A stretch of DNA of 16,618 bases from NCBI RefSeq assembly GCF_003480255.1, contig NZ_QUIN01000033.1, positions 1 to 16,618 of the forward strand. The letters are read 5' to 3'. Within the stretch, counting starts at the first letter, position 1; every line of letters starts with the position of its first letter. Below are positions 1 to 7,644 of the stretch, one piece after another. Position numbers and translations under genes: made by a program. The notes beneath the pieces were generated by a model. That model was not told the origin of the DNA and did no database searches. It saw only the letters and a list, made by a program, of their open reading frames with translations. The DNA is from Erysipelatoclostridium sp. AM42-17 (GTDB taxonomy: Bacteria; Bacillota_I; Bacilli_A; Erysipelotrichales; Coprobacillaceae).

Positions 1-21
1 TATTAGTCATAACTATTACAA

Positions 22-49
22 TTACTTTTAATTTGATATAAATTATAGT
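22..49 (+). promoter_or_regulatory. Possible sigma-A promoter of the glycolipid operon
   Basis: TTACTT (22-27) and TATAGT (44-49) are separated by 16 bases, just upstream of the first gene. The -10 box is good and the -35 box is weak. The region is very AT-rich, so chance matches are likely, and the operon could also begin left of the window. Confidence 0.3.
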
Positions 50-60
50 AGAATAGATAT

Positions 61-66
61 GGTGAT
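61..66 (+). promoter_or_regulatory. Ribosome binding site that decides a GTG start
   Basis: GGTGAT matches the distal part of the GGAGGTGAT consensus and lies 4 bases before GTG 71. It supports GTG 71 over the longer reading from ATG 59, which has no purine-rich site upstream. Confidence 0.55.
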
Positions 67-70
67 TATT

Positions 71-1075
71 GTGAAAATTAAATTATATTTTGGGCAAGAA
101 AATGCTATAAAGAAATCGGGTATAGGTCGTGCTTTTGTTCATCAAAAAAAAGCATTGTCTTTGAACAATATAGAATATACTGTTGATAAAGAAGATTTAG
201 ATTATGATATATTGCATATTAATACTATTTGGCCTGACAGTATTAAAATGATTAAACAGGCAAGGGATAATAATAAAAAAGTAATTTATCATGCGCATAG
301 TACAGAAGAGGATTTTAGAAATTCATTTATGTTTTCGAATACTCTAGCAGGAATTTTTAAGAAATGGCTTGTGTATTTATACAAGGAAGCTGATGAAATT
401 ATTACACCTACTCCTTATTCTAAAAATCTTTTAGAAGCATACGGATTAAATACACCTATTCATGCTATTTCAAATGGTGTTGATTTGGATAAATTTAATC
501 CAACACAAGAACAAATAGAATCATTTTGCAAGAAGTATCATATAGACGAAAATGATAAAGTTATTATTTCGGTTGGTTGGTTATTTGAAAGAAAAGGGTT
601 TGATACTTTTGTGGAAGTAGCTTATTCGTTACCAGAATACAAATTCTTTTGGTTTGGAGATATTAAGTTATCTAATCCAACTGCTAAAATAAAGAAAATT
701 TTAAAAAATTTGCCAGACAATGTTATCTTGCCTGGCTATGTTGCAGGTGATGTAATTAATGGAGCATACGGACGTTGTGATTTGTTTTTCTTTCCATCAA
801 GAGAAGAAACAGAAGGAATAGTTGTTTTAGAAGCGTTAGCATGTAAAGCGCAAATGCTAGTACGTGATATTCCAGCGTTTGATCCATGGCTTATTGATCG
901 TTTGAATTGCTATAAGGGAAAGACAAATGATGATTTTATTCAGCTTATTCAAATGATAATAAATAAACAGCTTCCTTCTACTATTGAAGAAGGTTATAAA
1001 GTGGCACAAGAACGTGAATTAATGAATATAGGTAAACAATTAAAAATGATTTATGAAGAAGTATTAAACCAATAG
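71..1075 (+). CDS. GT4 glycosyltransferase, probably glycolipid synthesis
   Basis: A GT-B fold retaining glycosyltransferase of family GT4, about 334 residues. The N-terminus (KIKLYFGQENAIKKSGIGRA) has the glycine-rich acceptor-side loop typical of these enzymes. The C-terminal donor-binding half carries the ERKG basic pair and an E-X7-E motif (REETEGIVVLEA, glutamates near residues 246 and 254). There is no signal peptide or membrane span, so it should act at the inner face of the membrane. I start it at GTG 71: GGTGAT lies six bases upstream, whereas the in-frame ATG at 59 has no ribosome binding site and would itself overlap that site. It is followed after 12 bases by a flippase-like protein and then a diacylglycerol-glucosyltransferase-like gene. 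A role in adding a second sugar to a membrane glycolipid (CpoA/LafA-like) is inferred from this context. Donor and acceptor cannot be read from sequence. Confidence 0.8.
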   Translation: MKIKLYFGQENAIKKSGIGRAFVHQKKALSLNNIEYTVDKEDLDYDILHINTIWPDSIKMIKQARDNNKKVIYHAHSTEEDFRNSFMFSNTLAGIFKKWLVYLYKEADEIITPTPYSKNLLEAYGLNTPIHAISNGVDLDKFNPTQEQIESFCKKYHIDENDKVIISVGWLFERKGFDTFVEVAYSLPEYKFFWFGDIKLSNPTAKIKKILKNLPDNVILPGYVAGDVINGAYGRCDLFFFPSREETEGIVVLEALACKAQMLVRDIPAFDPWLIDRLNCYKGKTNDDFIQLIQMIINKQLPSTIEEGYKVAQERELMNIGKQLKMIYEEVLNQ

Positions 1076-1087
1076 GAGGTTTATCTT

Positions 1088-2188
1088 ATGGATAAAAAAA
1101 GCAAAAAGAAGTATTTTCTAAACATTTTAATTATTTTACTGGTTGGAGGTTTATCAATATATTTTTCAATAGGCAGTCAACTTCAGTCAACAATTCATTA
1201 TTTAACACATGCTAATTATTTATGGATAGTTATTTGTATTATTGTTATGTTTATTTATTATTTAGTCAATGCATTGGGCTTGGTTGTCTTTGCCAGGGTG
1301 TATAAAAAAGATTATACGATAAAGCAAGGAATTACTAATTCTTTATCTGGTGTGTTTTTTAGTGGAATTACTCCTATGTCAACAGGTGGACAATTTTATC
1401 AGGTATATGTTTTTAATAAACAAGGTATCTCGGCAACTTTTTCTTCCAGTATTTTATTAATGTTGTTTATTGTATATCAAAGTGTATTGGTTGTTTATAC
1501 TTCTATAATTATGCTTTTTAGATACACATATTATAGTTCTATTTATTCTAAGTTTTTTTCTTTGGCTATAATAGGCTTTTTAATTAATTTTGCTGTTATT
1601 AGTAGTTTGTTTTTAGGAGCAAAATCTAGAAGATTGCAAAATTTTGTTTGTAACAATATTTTAAAGTTACTTGCAAAAGTGCATATTGTTAGAAATTATG
1701 AAGACAAACGTATCAAAATAGAAAGGCAATTATCGTCTTTTAGAGATGAATTAACATTACTTCAAAAAAATCGAGAAGTATTAATTAAATCAATTTTATT
1801 AAATGTCTTGAGACTTACTTTACTTTATAGTATGCCTTTTTTAACAGCTAAAGCGATGGGAACAGCCTTAAATTGGTCGTATTTCTTTGATTTTATAGGA
1901 ATAACATCTTTTATATATATGATTTCTGATTTTGTTCCTTTACCTGGAGCAAGTGGTGGAAGTGAGGGTACATTTTATTTTTTACTTCATGGCTTTTTAA
2001 AAGGTGGAACATCTGCAACTTTATTAGTTTGGAGATTTATAACATATTATATGGGTTTAATTGTGGGAGGTATTACTGTTATGATCAGTAAAGAAATTCA
2101 CACTACTAAATCAAAAATAGCTACTAGTAATGATGAAGTTATTGTAGAAGAAATTGATGAAATCCAACTTCAAGATATAAAAAAATAG
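1088..2188 (+). CDS. Flippase-like membrane protein (UPF0104 / LPG synthase TM region)
   Basis: A polytopic membrane protein of 366 residues with about seven to eight hydrophobic segments, matching the lysylphosphatidylglycerol-synthase transmembrane region family (UPF0104, related to the MprF flippase half, YbhN and AglD). The two family signatures are visible: GITPMSTGGQFYQVY (residues 93-107) and PLPGASGGSEGTF (284-296). The cytosolic aminoacyl-transferase domain of MprF is absent, so it cannot itself make lysyl-PG. A charged central loop spans about residues 178-232, and the tail after residue 335 is acidic and cytosolic. It has a perfect AGGAGG site and sits between two glycosyltransferases, with gaps of 12 and 9 bases. 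A role in moving or handling glycolipids across the membrane is plausible by context, but transport by stand-alone members of this family is not firmly established. Confidence 0.85.
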   Translation: MDKKSKKKYFLNILIILLVGGLSIYFSIGSQLQSTIHYLTHANYLWIVICIIVMFIYYLVNALGLVVFARVYKKDYTIKQGITNSLSGVFFSGITPMSTGGQFYQVYVFNKQGISATFSSSILLMLFIVYQSVLVVYTSIIMLFRYTYYSSIYSKFFSLAIIGFLINFAVISSLFLGAKSRRLQNFVCNNILKLLAKVHIVRNYEDKRIKIERQLSSFRDELTLLQKNREVLIKSILLNVLRLTLLYSMPFLTAKAMGTALNWSYFFDFIGITSFIYMISDFVPLPGASGGSEGTFYFLLHGFLKGGTSATLLVWRFITYYMGLIVGGITVMISKEIHTTKSKIATSNDEVIVEEIDEIQLQDIKK

Positions 2189-2197
2189 GAGGTATCT

Positions 2198-4177
2198 ATG
2201 AAAATAGCGTTATTTTCTGACACATATATTCCTGATATTAATGGTGTAGCAACGTCAACAAATATTTTGCGCAATGAGTTAATTAAACTTGGACATGATG
2301 TTTTGGTTGTCACGAGTGAACTTCCAAGTGATAGTGATTATCATGATCGATTTGATGATCAAGTTTTAAGGGTTCCTGGATTGGAGATACAAGCTTTATA
2401 TGGATATCGTGCTTGTAATATATATTCTTTTAAAGGGATGCGAGAAATTAAAAGATTTGCTCCTGAAGTCATTCATGTACAAACGGAGTTTGGAATTGGT
2501 ATTTTTGGGAGAATTGCAGGAGAAACTTTAAATGTTCCTGTAGTATATACTTATCATACAATGTGGGAAGATTACTCTCATTATGTCAATCCAATAAATT
2601 CTGAGACAGTTGATACAGTATTAAAAAAAGTGATTACAAAAATCAGTCAACTATATAGTAATAAATGTCAGGAACTAATAGTTCCTTCTTTAAAAACTAA
2701 AGATGCTTTAGAACACTATGGAATTACACAAAATCACATTAATATTATTCCTACAGGATTAGAACTTGATCGTTTTGATCCCGCTAATAAAAATGAACAA
2801 CTTATTTTAAAGTTAAAAAAGGAATATAATATTGAAAATCATTTTGTATTAACTTTCCTAGGTCGAATTGCTCAAGAGAAAAGTATAGATGTCATTATAA
2901 ATGCATTAAAAGAAGTGGTTAAGGTAAATAAAAATATTAAATGCTTAATCGTTGGAGGAGGACCACAATTAGAAGAATTAAAAGAGTTGGTTCGTGATGA
3001 TGATATTAGTCAATATATTATTTTTACAGGACCACAAAGTGGGCAGTTAGTTCCTGCACATTATCATATTTCTGATGTTTTTATATCGGCTTCTTTATCT
3101 GAAACACAAGGGTTAACTTATATTGAAGCAATGGCTAGTGGAATTCCAGTAATAGCAAGATATGATGATCAACTTAAAGATGTCGTAGAAAGTGGACACA
3201 ATGGATACTTTTTTAAAGAGGAAAATGAGCTGCCTGAGCTTATTTTAAAAATGATGTCGATTGATTTATCGTCTATGAAAAAAACCGCCTTAGAGACAGC
3301 CAAAAAGTACAGTGGAGAGACTTTTGCTAAAAAAGTATTAGAAGTATATAAAAACGGGATAGTAAATAAACACTATAGTTATACTCTTAAATCTATTATT
3401 CCATTACGTCATCATAAAAATGAGCTTGTCTTTTCAATTGATGGAAGTAATATTTCATTAGAACTGGCTGATCAGATTATAGAACAATATGATTTAAAAG
3501 TAGGACAAGTTATTGATAGAGAATTGTTCGATTCTTTGAAAGATTTAGAACAGGTAAGTCGAGCATATAATAAAGCTTTAAAGTATCTTACCTTAAAAGA
3601 CTATACATATTATCAAATGAAAACCAAGTTAATGAATAATGGAGATTTTGATGATACACAATTAGATGCTACATTAGAGTTATTAAAAGAAAAAAACTTA
3701 ATTAATGATAAATTATTTGCGATGAACTATTTACAAAGATGTATGCGTATAGGAATTGGTTTAAATAAAGCTATATATAATTTACGTAGTTACCAAATTG
3801 ATAATGTTCTTATCGACCAGTGTTTAGAAGAAATAGATACTGATGAGGAATATGAAGCTGCTATATCATTAATTGAAACTTACTATCATAGAAATAATAG
3901 TTTCTCTCACAAAAATGTAATAAAAAAGATAAGAGAAAAATTATTTTTAAAGGGGTTTACTAATGAGACAATTGAAAAGGCCATGAGTGATTATGATTTT
4001 GAATATGATAATCAAAAAGAAAAAGAGTTATTAAATAAAGATTTTCAGAAATTATTTAATAAATATTCTAAAAAATACTCAGGTTCACAGTTTAAAAACA
4101 AACTCGTTGATTCTTTGCTTAGAAAAGGATATAACTATGACGATATAAAAAAATTGATAGAAAAAGAGGAGTTTTAA
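2198..4177 (+). CDS. Diacylglycerol glucosyltransferase-like GT4 fused to RecX
   Basis: A two-domain protein of 659 residues. Residues 1 to about 390 form a GT4 glycosyltransferase resembling streptococcal and enterococcal 1,2-diacylglycerol 3-glucosyltransferases: MKIALFSDTYIPDINGVATS at the N-terminus, HVQTEFGIG (93-101), TYHTMWEDYSHYV (118-130), GRIAQEKS (222-229) and the E-X7-E pair E302/E310 in SETQGLTYIEAMASG. Residues about 394 to 659 form a complete RecX: a strand-rich start (ELVFSIDGSNIS), then three-helix repeats including RAYNKALKYLTLKDYTYYQM, LLKEKNLINDKLFAMNYL and IREKLFLKGFTNETIEKAM. This matches Bacillus RecX in order and length (about 264 residues). RecX modulates RecA filaments. 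No stop, frameshift or Met/Val/Leu(TTG) start with a ribosome site occurs at the junction, and the nearest in-frame Met codons lie inside each domain. AGGAGG precedes the start. One base separates it from yhaM. Confidence 0.88.
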   Translation: MKIALFSDTYIPDINGVATSTNILRNELIKLGHDVLVVTSELPSDSDYHDRFDDQVLRVPGLEIQALYGYRACNIYSFKGMREIKRFAPEVIHVQTEFGIGIFGRIAGETLNVPVVYTYHTMWEDYSHYVNPINSETVDTVLKKVITKISQLYSNKCQELIVPSLKTKDALEHYGITQNHINIIPTGLELDRFDPANKNEQLILKLKKEYNIENHFVLTFLGRIAQEKSIDVIINALKEVVKVNKNIKCLIVGGGPQLEELKELVRDDDISQYIIFTGPQSGQLVPAHYHISDVFISASLSETQGLTYIEAMASGIPVIARYDDQLKDVVESGHNGYFFKEENELPELILKMMSIDLSSMKKTALETAKKYSGETFAKKVLEVYKNGIVNKHYSYTLKSIIPLRHHKNELVFSIDGSNISLELADQIIEQYDLKVGQVIDRELFDSLKDLEQVSRAYNKALKYLTLKDYTYYQMKTKLMNNGDFDDTQLDATLELLKEKNLINDKLFAMNYLQRCMRIGIGLNKAIYNLRSYQIDNVLIDQCLEEIDTDEEYEAAISLIETYYHRNNSFSHKNVIKKIREKLFLKGFTNETIEKAMSDYDFEYDNQKEKELLNKDFQKLFNKYSKKYSGSQFKNKLVDSLLRKGYNYDDIKKLIEKEEF

Positions 4178-4178
4178 A

Positions 4179-5126
4179 ATGAATAAAATTTGTGATTTAA
4201 AACCAGGTAATGATTCTGTTGTAATTGAAGCATTAATTAATCATGTTGTGACTGGTAAGACAAATGGTGCAAATCGTTCGACTTATTTATCAATAGTACT
4301 ACAAGATGACAGTGGGACGATTGATGCAAAATTATGGAATGCTACTGAGCTACAAGTTGAAACATTAACTGTGGGAACAATTGTTCAAGTAAAGGGTGAT
4401 GTGATTAAATATAACGATGATCGACAAATGAAAATTATTAAAATTGTAGTTGCTTCAAATGATGAAAAAGATAAAATTAAATACTTAAAGCAGGCACCGG
4501 TAGATTCCAGTAAAATGATGCATGATATTAGAAATTATGTTGATCAAATTGATAATCTAAAATTGAATCAACTTGTTAAAGCTTTATTTGAAGAAAATTT
4601 TGAAAAGTTATCATATTATCCTGCTGCAAGCAAAAATCATCATGAATATGTTTCTGGATTGGCACATCATACATGGGGAATGTTAAGAGTGGCAGAATCA
4701 TTTTGTCATTTATATCCTACTTTAAATAAAGATTTACTATATTCAGGTATTATTTTACATGATTTAGGAAAAATTGTTGAATTAAGTGGACCTGCTGTTC
4801 CAGAATATACATTACAAGGAAAATTACTGGGACATATTTCTATTAGTAATGCTATGATTAAAGAAAAAGCAGATCAAATGCATATAGAAGGTGAAGAAGT
4901 TACATTATTACAACATATGATCTTAGCTCATCATGGTAAAAATGAATTTGGATCACCGGTTTTACCACAAATAAAAGAGGCAGAGATATTATATTTAATA
5001 GACAATATTGATGCTAGAATGGCTATGTTGAATAAAGCGCTAGAAACTGTTGATAACGGGCAGTTTACAAAGAGAGTCTTCTCTCTAGAAAATAGAGCAT
5101 TTTATAAACCAAAGATGTATAAATAA
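4179..5126 (+). CDS. yhaM: 3'-5' exoribonuclease YhaM
   Basis: A 315-residue protein matching YhaM (314 residues in Bacillus subtilis), a 3'-5' exonuclease acting on RNA and single-stranded DNA. It has an N-terminal OB-fold nucleic-acid-binding domain (about residues 12-95, with YLSIVLQDDSGTIDAKLW) and a C-terminal HD phosphohydrolase domain. Metal ligands are visible: NHHEYVSGLAHHT (153-165), the HD dyad H194-D195 in ILHDLGK, H251-H252 in LAHHGK, and a C-terminal D276 in LIDNIDAR. GAGGAG lies at 4166-4171, inside the end of the preceding GT-RecX gene, so translation is likely coupled. It is the last gene of the operon and is followed at once by a bidirectional terminator. In Bacillus, yhaM lies in the same neighbourhood as prsA and hit, both present next door here. 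Confidence 0.93.
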   Translation: MNKICDLKPGNDSVVIEALINHVVTGKTNGANRSTYLSIVLQDDSGTIDAKLWNATELQVETLTVGTIVQVKGDVIKYNDDRQMKIIKIVVASNDEKDKIKYLKQAPVDSSKMMHDIRNYVDQIDNLKLNQLVKALFEENFEKLSYYPAASKNHHEYVSGLAHHTWGMLRVAESFCHLYPTLNKDLLYSGIILHDLGKIVELSGPAVPEYTLQGKLLGHISISNAMIKEKADQMHIEGEEVTLLQHMILAHHGKNEFGSPVLPQIKEAEILYLIDNIDARMAMLNKALETVDNGQFTKRVFSLENRAFYKPKMYK

Positions 5127-5160
5127 AAATATGTTCTCCATAAGAGAACATATTTTTATT
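5122..5160. terminator. Bidirectional intrinsic terminator between yhaM and hit
   Basis: A perfect 17-base-pair inverted repeat (arms 5122-5138 and 5144-5160, core ATGTTCTC/GAGAACAT) with a 5-base loop. The A/T-rich outer arms supply a U-tract on both strands. It contains the yhaM stop codon and the hit stop codon, so it serves both converging genes. Confidence 0.9.
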
Positions 5161-5554
5161 TTATTTTATTAAGTAATTCATCTAAATCAACATCTTGACT
5201 GTGATCAATAAAATTGATTTTTAATTCATTTTTGTTATATCTTGGTAAAATATGAATATGAAAATGATGAACAGTTTGTCCTGCTACTTCGTTTGTATTT
5301 GTTAGCACATTTAAGCCATCTGCACCTAATTTCTCCATGATTTGTTTTGATAATTTTTTTACAATTTTAAATAAATGAGCTAAAGTTTCATCGTCCACCG
5401 TTAAAATATTATCATAATGTTTTTTAGGAATAACTAATGTATGACCATATGTTGCTTGAGATAAATCTAAAAAAGCAAGACAAATGTCATCTTCATAAAC
5501 GACTTTACCAGGAATTTCTTTATTAATTATTTTGCAAAATATACAATTTTCCAT
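5156..5554 (-). CDS. hit: HIT family nucleotide hydrolase
   Basis: A HIT (histidine triad) protein of the Hint branch, 132 residues; the family hydrolyses nucleoside phosphoramidates and related adenylylated compounds in the cytosol. The defining H-x-H-x-H-x-x motif is at residues 97-103 (HFHIHIL, with a further His at 96). The N-terminal CIFCKI (C4, C7) is the usual zinc-type pair, and the fold signature ATYGHTLVIPKKH (34-46) is intact. An AGGAGG site lies eight bases before the ATG. It lies downstream of the prsA-type genes on the same strand, separated from them by a hairpin, so it may be partly transcribed by read-through. A weak ATGACC/TAAAAT pair overlaps that hairpin. The Bacillus hit gene also lies near prsA and yhaM. 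Confidence 0.93.
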   Translation of the reverse strand: MENCIFCKIINKEIPGKVVYEDDICLAFLDLSQATYGHTLVIPKKHYDNILTVDDETLAHLFKIVKKLSKQIMEKLGADGLNVLTNTNEVAGQTVHHFHIHILPRYNKNELKINFIDHSQDVDLDELLNKIK

Positions 5555-5582
5555 AATAAAACCTCCTATATCATTTTAACAT

Positions 5583-5610
5583 AAAGAAAGGATAAGGTCA
5601 TACCTTATCC
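5583..5610 (-). terminator. Intrinsic terminator after the prsA-type genes
   Basis: On the minus strand GGATAAGG (5610-5603), a 5-base loop and CCTTATCC (5597-5590) form an 8-base-pair stem, followed by CTTTCTTTAT. The U-tract is interrupted, so termination may be incomplete and let some transcripts reach hit. The right arm overlaps the stop codon of the upstream gene. Confidence 0.6.
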
Positions 5611-6510
5611 AAAATAATCTTTAGATTCTTTTTTTATTTCGTCTTTTAATTGAGTTTCATATACATCAAAATTATATTTTTTAAAATAATAAGCGTTGGC
5701 TTTAGTTGATAAATCAGATATATTTGTTAATGCTTCTTTAATTTCAGATTTTTTTTCTTTTTTATTGGTATTATATGTCCAAATTATTGCATATTTTGAA
5801 TCAGATGTTTTAATTGCTTTTTTATAAATACCATCTTTAGTAAAACTATCTAATTTTTTTATAATATTTTTATCAATTGTACTGCTTTTTGTAGTGACTA
5901 AACCAGCATCACTTCCATTATTATCTGACATAATTTGATTAAAATTGTCTTCATTAGTGCAAGATTTAATCAATTTTAAGGCTTGGGATTCAGTATCAAC
6001 AGTTATAATTTTAAGATATTTTACTTTATATTGTTTTACTAATTTATTGAAGTTTGCTTCAACATATTTTTCTTTTAATAATTGTTGCTTTGCATCGGGT
6101 TCAATCATTTCTTTGATATATTGCTCTTCAGTTCCAGTGTAACCGATAGATTTAATATAATCTGCTAATGATTGTTTAGAATATGATTCATATGATTCTT
6201 TTGTTTCATTGACTTTTTTATCAATTGCTTTTTGATCAGTAATTTCTTTATCACAAATATAATTTAATGCATCGTTAATAACTTGATTAGAACCATAATT
6301 CTCTAATAAATAATAGTAGATGTCATCTTTCGTAATCGTAATATCATTTGCTTTAATTGCAGTTGAATTACCATTAGATACGCTTGTGCTGTATTTAGAA
6401 GAAGAGCGAGTGGTAAAATAGATACCTGTTATACATAATATGATCACAATGACACATATAATGGCTGTTGCTTTTTTGTGCTTAGATAACTGAGATAATA
6501 TATTTTTCAT
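5605..6510 (-). CDS. Membrane-anchored PrsA/SurA-like foldase protein, degenerate PPIase
   Basis: A 301-residue protein with a short basic N-terminus, one transmembrane helix (about residues 14-33, a signal anchor without lipobox) and a large extracytoplasmic part. Residues about 50-160 resemble the helical SurA/PrsA chaperone arm (AIKANDITITKDDIYYYLLE, then a Lys/Glu-rich helical stretch). Residues about 161-248 align in outline with a parvulin domain (YLKIITVDTESQALKLIK to YAIIWTYN), but the catalytic histidines and the GG-type central motif are missing, so isomerase activity is unlikely. It ends in a helical arm, as PrsA does. Its ATG overlaps the stop of the PrsA lipoprotein gene by one base (TAATG), with GAGGAG upstream, so the two are co-translated. 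A partner or accessory of PrsA in exported protein folding is inferred. Confidence 0.7.
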   Translation of the reverse strand: MKNILSQLSKHKKATAIICVIVIILCITGIYFTTRSSSKYSTSVSNGNSTAIKANDITITKDDIYYYLLENYGSNQVINDALNYICDKEITDQKAIDKKVNETKESYESYSKQSLADYIKSIGYTGTEEQYIKEMIEPDAKQQLLKEKYVEANFNKLVKQYKVKYLKIITVDTESQALKLIKSCTNEDNFNQIMSDNNGSDAGLVTTKSSTIDKNIIKKLDSFTKDGIYKKAIKTSDSKYAIIWTYNTNKKEKKSEIKEALTNISDLSTKANAYYFKKYNFDVYETQLKDEIKKESKDYFG

Positions 6511-7514
6511 TATTTATTTTCTCCTCTTTCTTGTTGGCGTTGTTTAAGTGCTTCATTAACAACTGACTCAACATTTTTCTTAATCGACTTATCTTTATAA
6601 GTCACTTTATAAGAATTGAAGACAATATATTGTAAATAATCATCATAGGCAAGTAATGGTGAATCGATATCGGTATCCTTTAATTCTTTTTTTAATTTCT
6701 TTTCATCTGTACTTGTCACTTTTACAAAATAATAACCGTCAGATCCCGCAATAGCATCAGATATCTCACCTGCTTTTAATGATTGTGCTTTTTCAACAAC
6801 ATCATTTCCATAAGTATTTGTTAAACTTGAAGTATCTTTGCTATCAACAATGCCTACAGCACCTTTTTTTGATTTTGTTGAATCATCATCAGAGTAGCTT
6901 TGTGCAATAGCACCAAAACTTTTATCTGTATTATTTAATAATTCTTTAACTTCATTTAGTTTTTTTATTTCAGTATCTGTTGGATTACTTACATCAGACA
7001 TAGATACTTTAATAATACTTACATAACGTGGAGAACATTGATTATAATAATCTTCAAAAACTGAGTCATAGTGTTTATTTACATAACTTAATAAATAATT
7101 AGCGTATTGGATTTGTTTAATCATTTTTTGTCGATAATCACTCATGTTTGTATAACCGGCGTTTTGTAAGACTTGTTTAAGTTGTGATTTGTATGAATCT
7201 GATCCATATTGATTCTTATAATAAGTTTTAACTTGTTGAACAATCGTATCAGCATCTGTTTTCATTTCATCATTGACAGGGAATTTTTTATCAATAATAT
7301 TTTGTAAAACGGCATTATATGCAGCAGTTTTACCATTACTTGAATTTAGAATTGATTTATATAAATCATCAGCTAAAATATTTTTTTCTTTATTTCCTTT
7401 TTCTAAAGATGCAACAACATACTTACCGTCTTTTTTGACAGTATGCGATTGACTACATCCTGTTAAAAGGCAACTACTTATTAATAAAGCAGCTGTGTAT
7501 TTTTTTAAATTCAT
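6510..7514 (-). CDS. prsA: PrsA-like foldase lipoprotein
   Basis: A 334-residue lipoprotein. The signal peptide ends in a clear lipobox, LLTGC, giving acylated Cys20. PrsA assists folding of secreted proteins at the outer face of the membrane. The N-terminal helical arm spans about residues 42-158; a parvulin-like domain follows at about 161-268, recognisable by SFGAIAQSYSDDDSTKSKKGAVG and AQSLKAGEISDAIAGSDGYYFVKV; a C-terminal helical arm closes the protein. The usual ASHILV start reads SPRYVSIIKV, and the usual YGYH reads DGYYF, so both parvulin catalytic histidines are absent. A chaperone role without isomerase activity is the simplest reading. AGGAGG lies seven bases before the ATG, and a near-consensus sigma-A promoter is upstream. 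Neighbouring yhaM and hit match the Bacillus gene neighbourhood. Confidence 0.85.
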   Translation of the reverse strand: MNLKKYTAALLISSCLLTGCSQSHTVKKDGKYVVASLEKGNKEKNILADDLYKSILNSSNGKTAAYNAVLQNIIDKKFPVNDEMKTDADTIVQQVKTYYKNQYGSDSYKSQLKQVLQNAGYTNMSDYRQKMIKQIQYANYLLSYVNKHYDSVFEDYYNQCSPRYVSIIKVSMSDVSNPTDTEIKKLNEVKELLNNTDKSFGAIAQSYSDDDSTKSKKGAVGIVDSKDTSSLTNTYGNDVVEKAQSLKAGEISDAIAGSDGYYFVKVTSTDEKKLKKELKDTDIDSPLLAYDDYLQYIVFNSYKVTYKDKSIKKNVESVVNEALKQRQQERGENK

Positions 7515-7541
7515 ACTTTTCCTCCTTAATATAACGGCTAA

Positions 7542-7570
7542 ATTATACTATTAATCCTTGATAATTTCAA
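7542..7570 (-). promoter_or_regulatory. Sigma-A promoter of prsA
   Basis: On the minus strand TTGAAA (7570-7565), exactly 17 bases, then a perfect TATAAT (7547-7542). It lies about 28 bases before the prsA start codon, leaving room for a short leader with the AGGAGG site. This is the best promoter match in the window. Confidence 0.8.
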
Positions 7571-7592
7571 TAAAATAGGCAAAAACACACAG

Positions 7593-7621
7593 TTAACGAT
7601 ACCATTAACATAATTTATAGT
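7593..7621 (+). promoter_or_regulatory. Promoter of the two microprotein genes
   Basis: TTAACG (7593-7598), 17 bases, TATAGT (7616-7621), divergent from the prsA promoter with 22 bases between the two -35 boxes. The same stretch contains CATAATTT (7609-7616), which resembles the CATAnnnT -10 element of sporulation sigma factors, so the true sigma factor is uncertain. Confidence 0.5.
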
Positions 7622-7644
7622 AGATAAGTATAAGGAGGATAAAA

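Noticed and set aside
3340..3450. Separate recX gene starting inside the fusion
   Set aside because: No in-frame ATG, GTG or TTG at the domain boundary, and no ribosome site; nearest Met codons are inside the domains.
5945..6142. 65-codon plus-strand frame
   Set aside because: Lies wholly inside the minus-strand foldase gene, has no ribosome site and no recognisable protein pattern.
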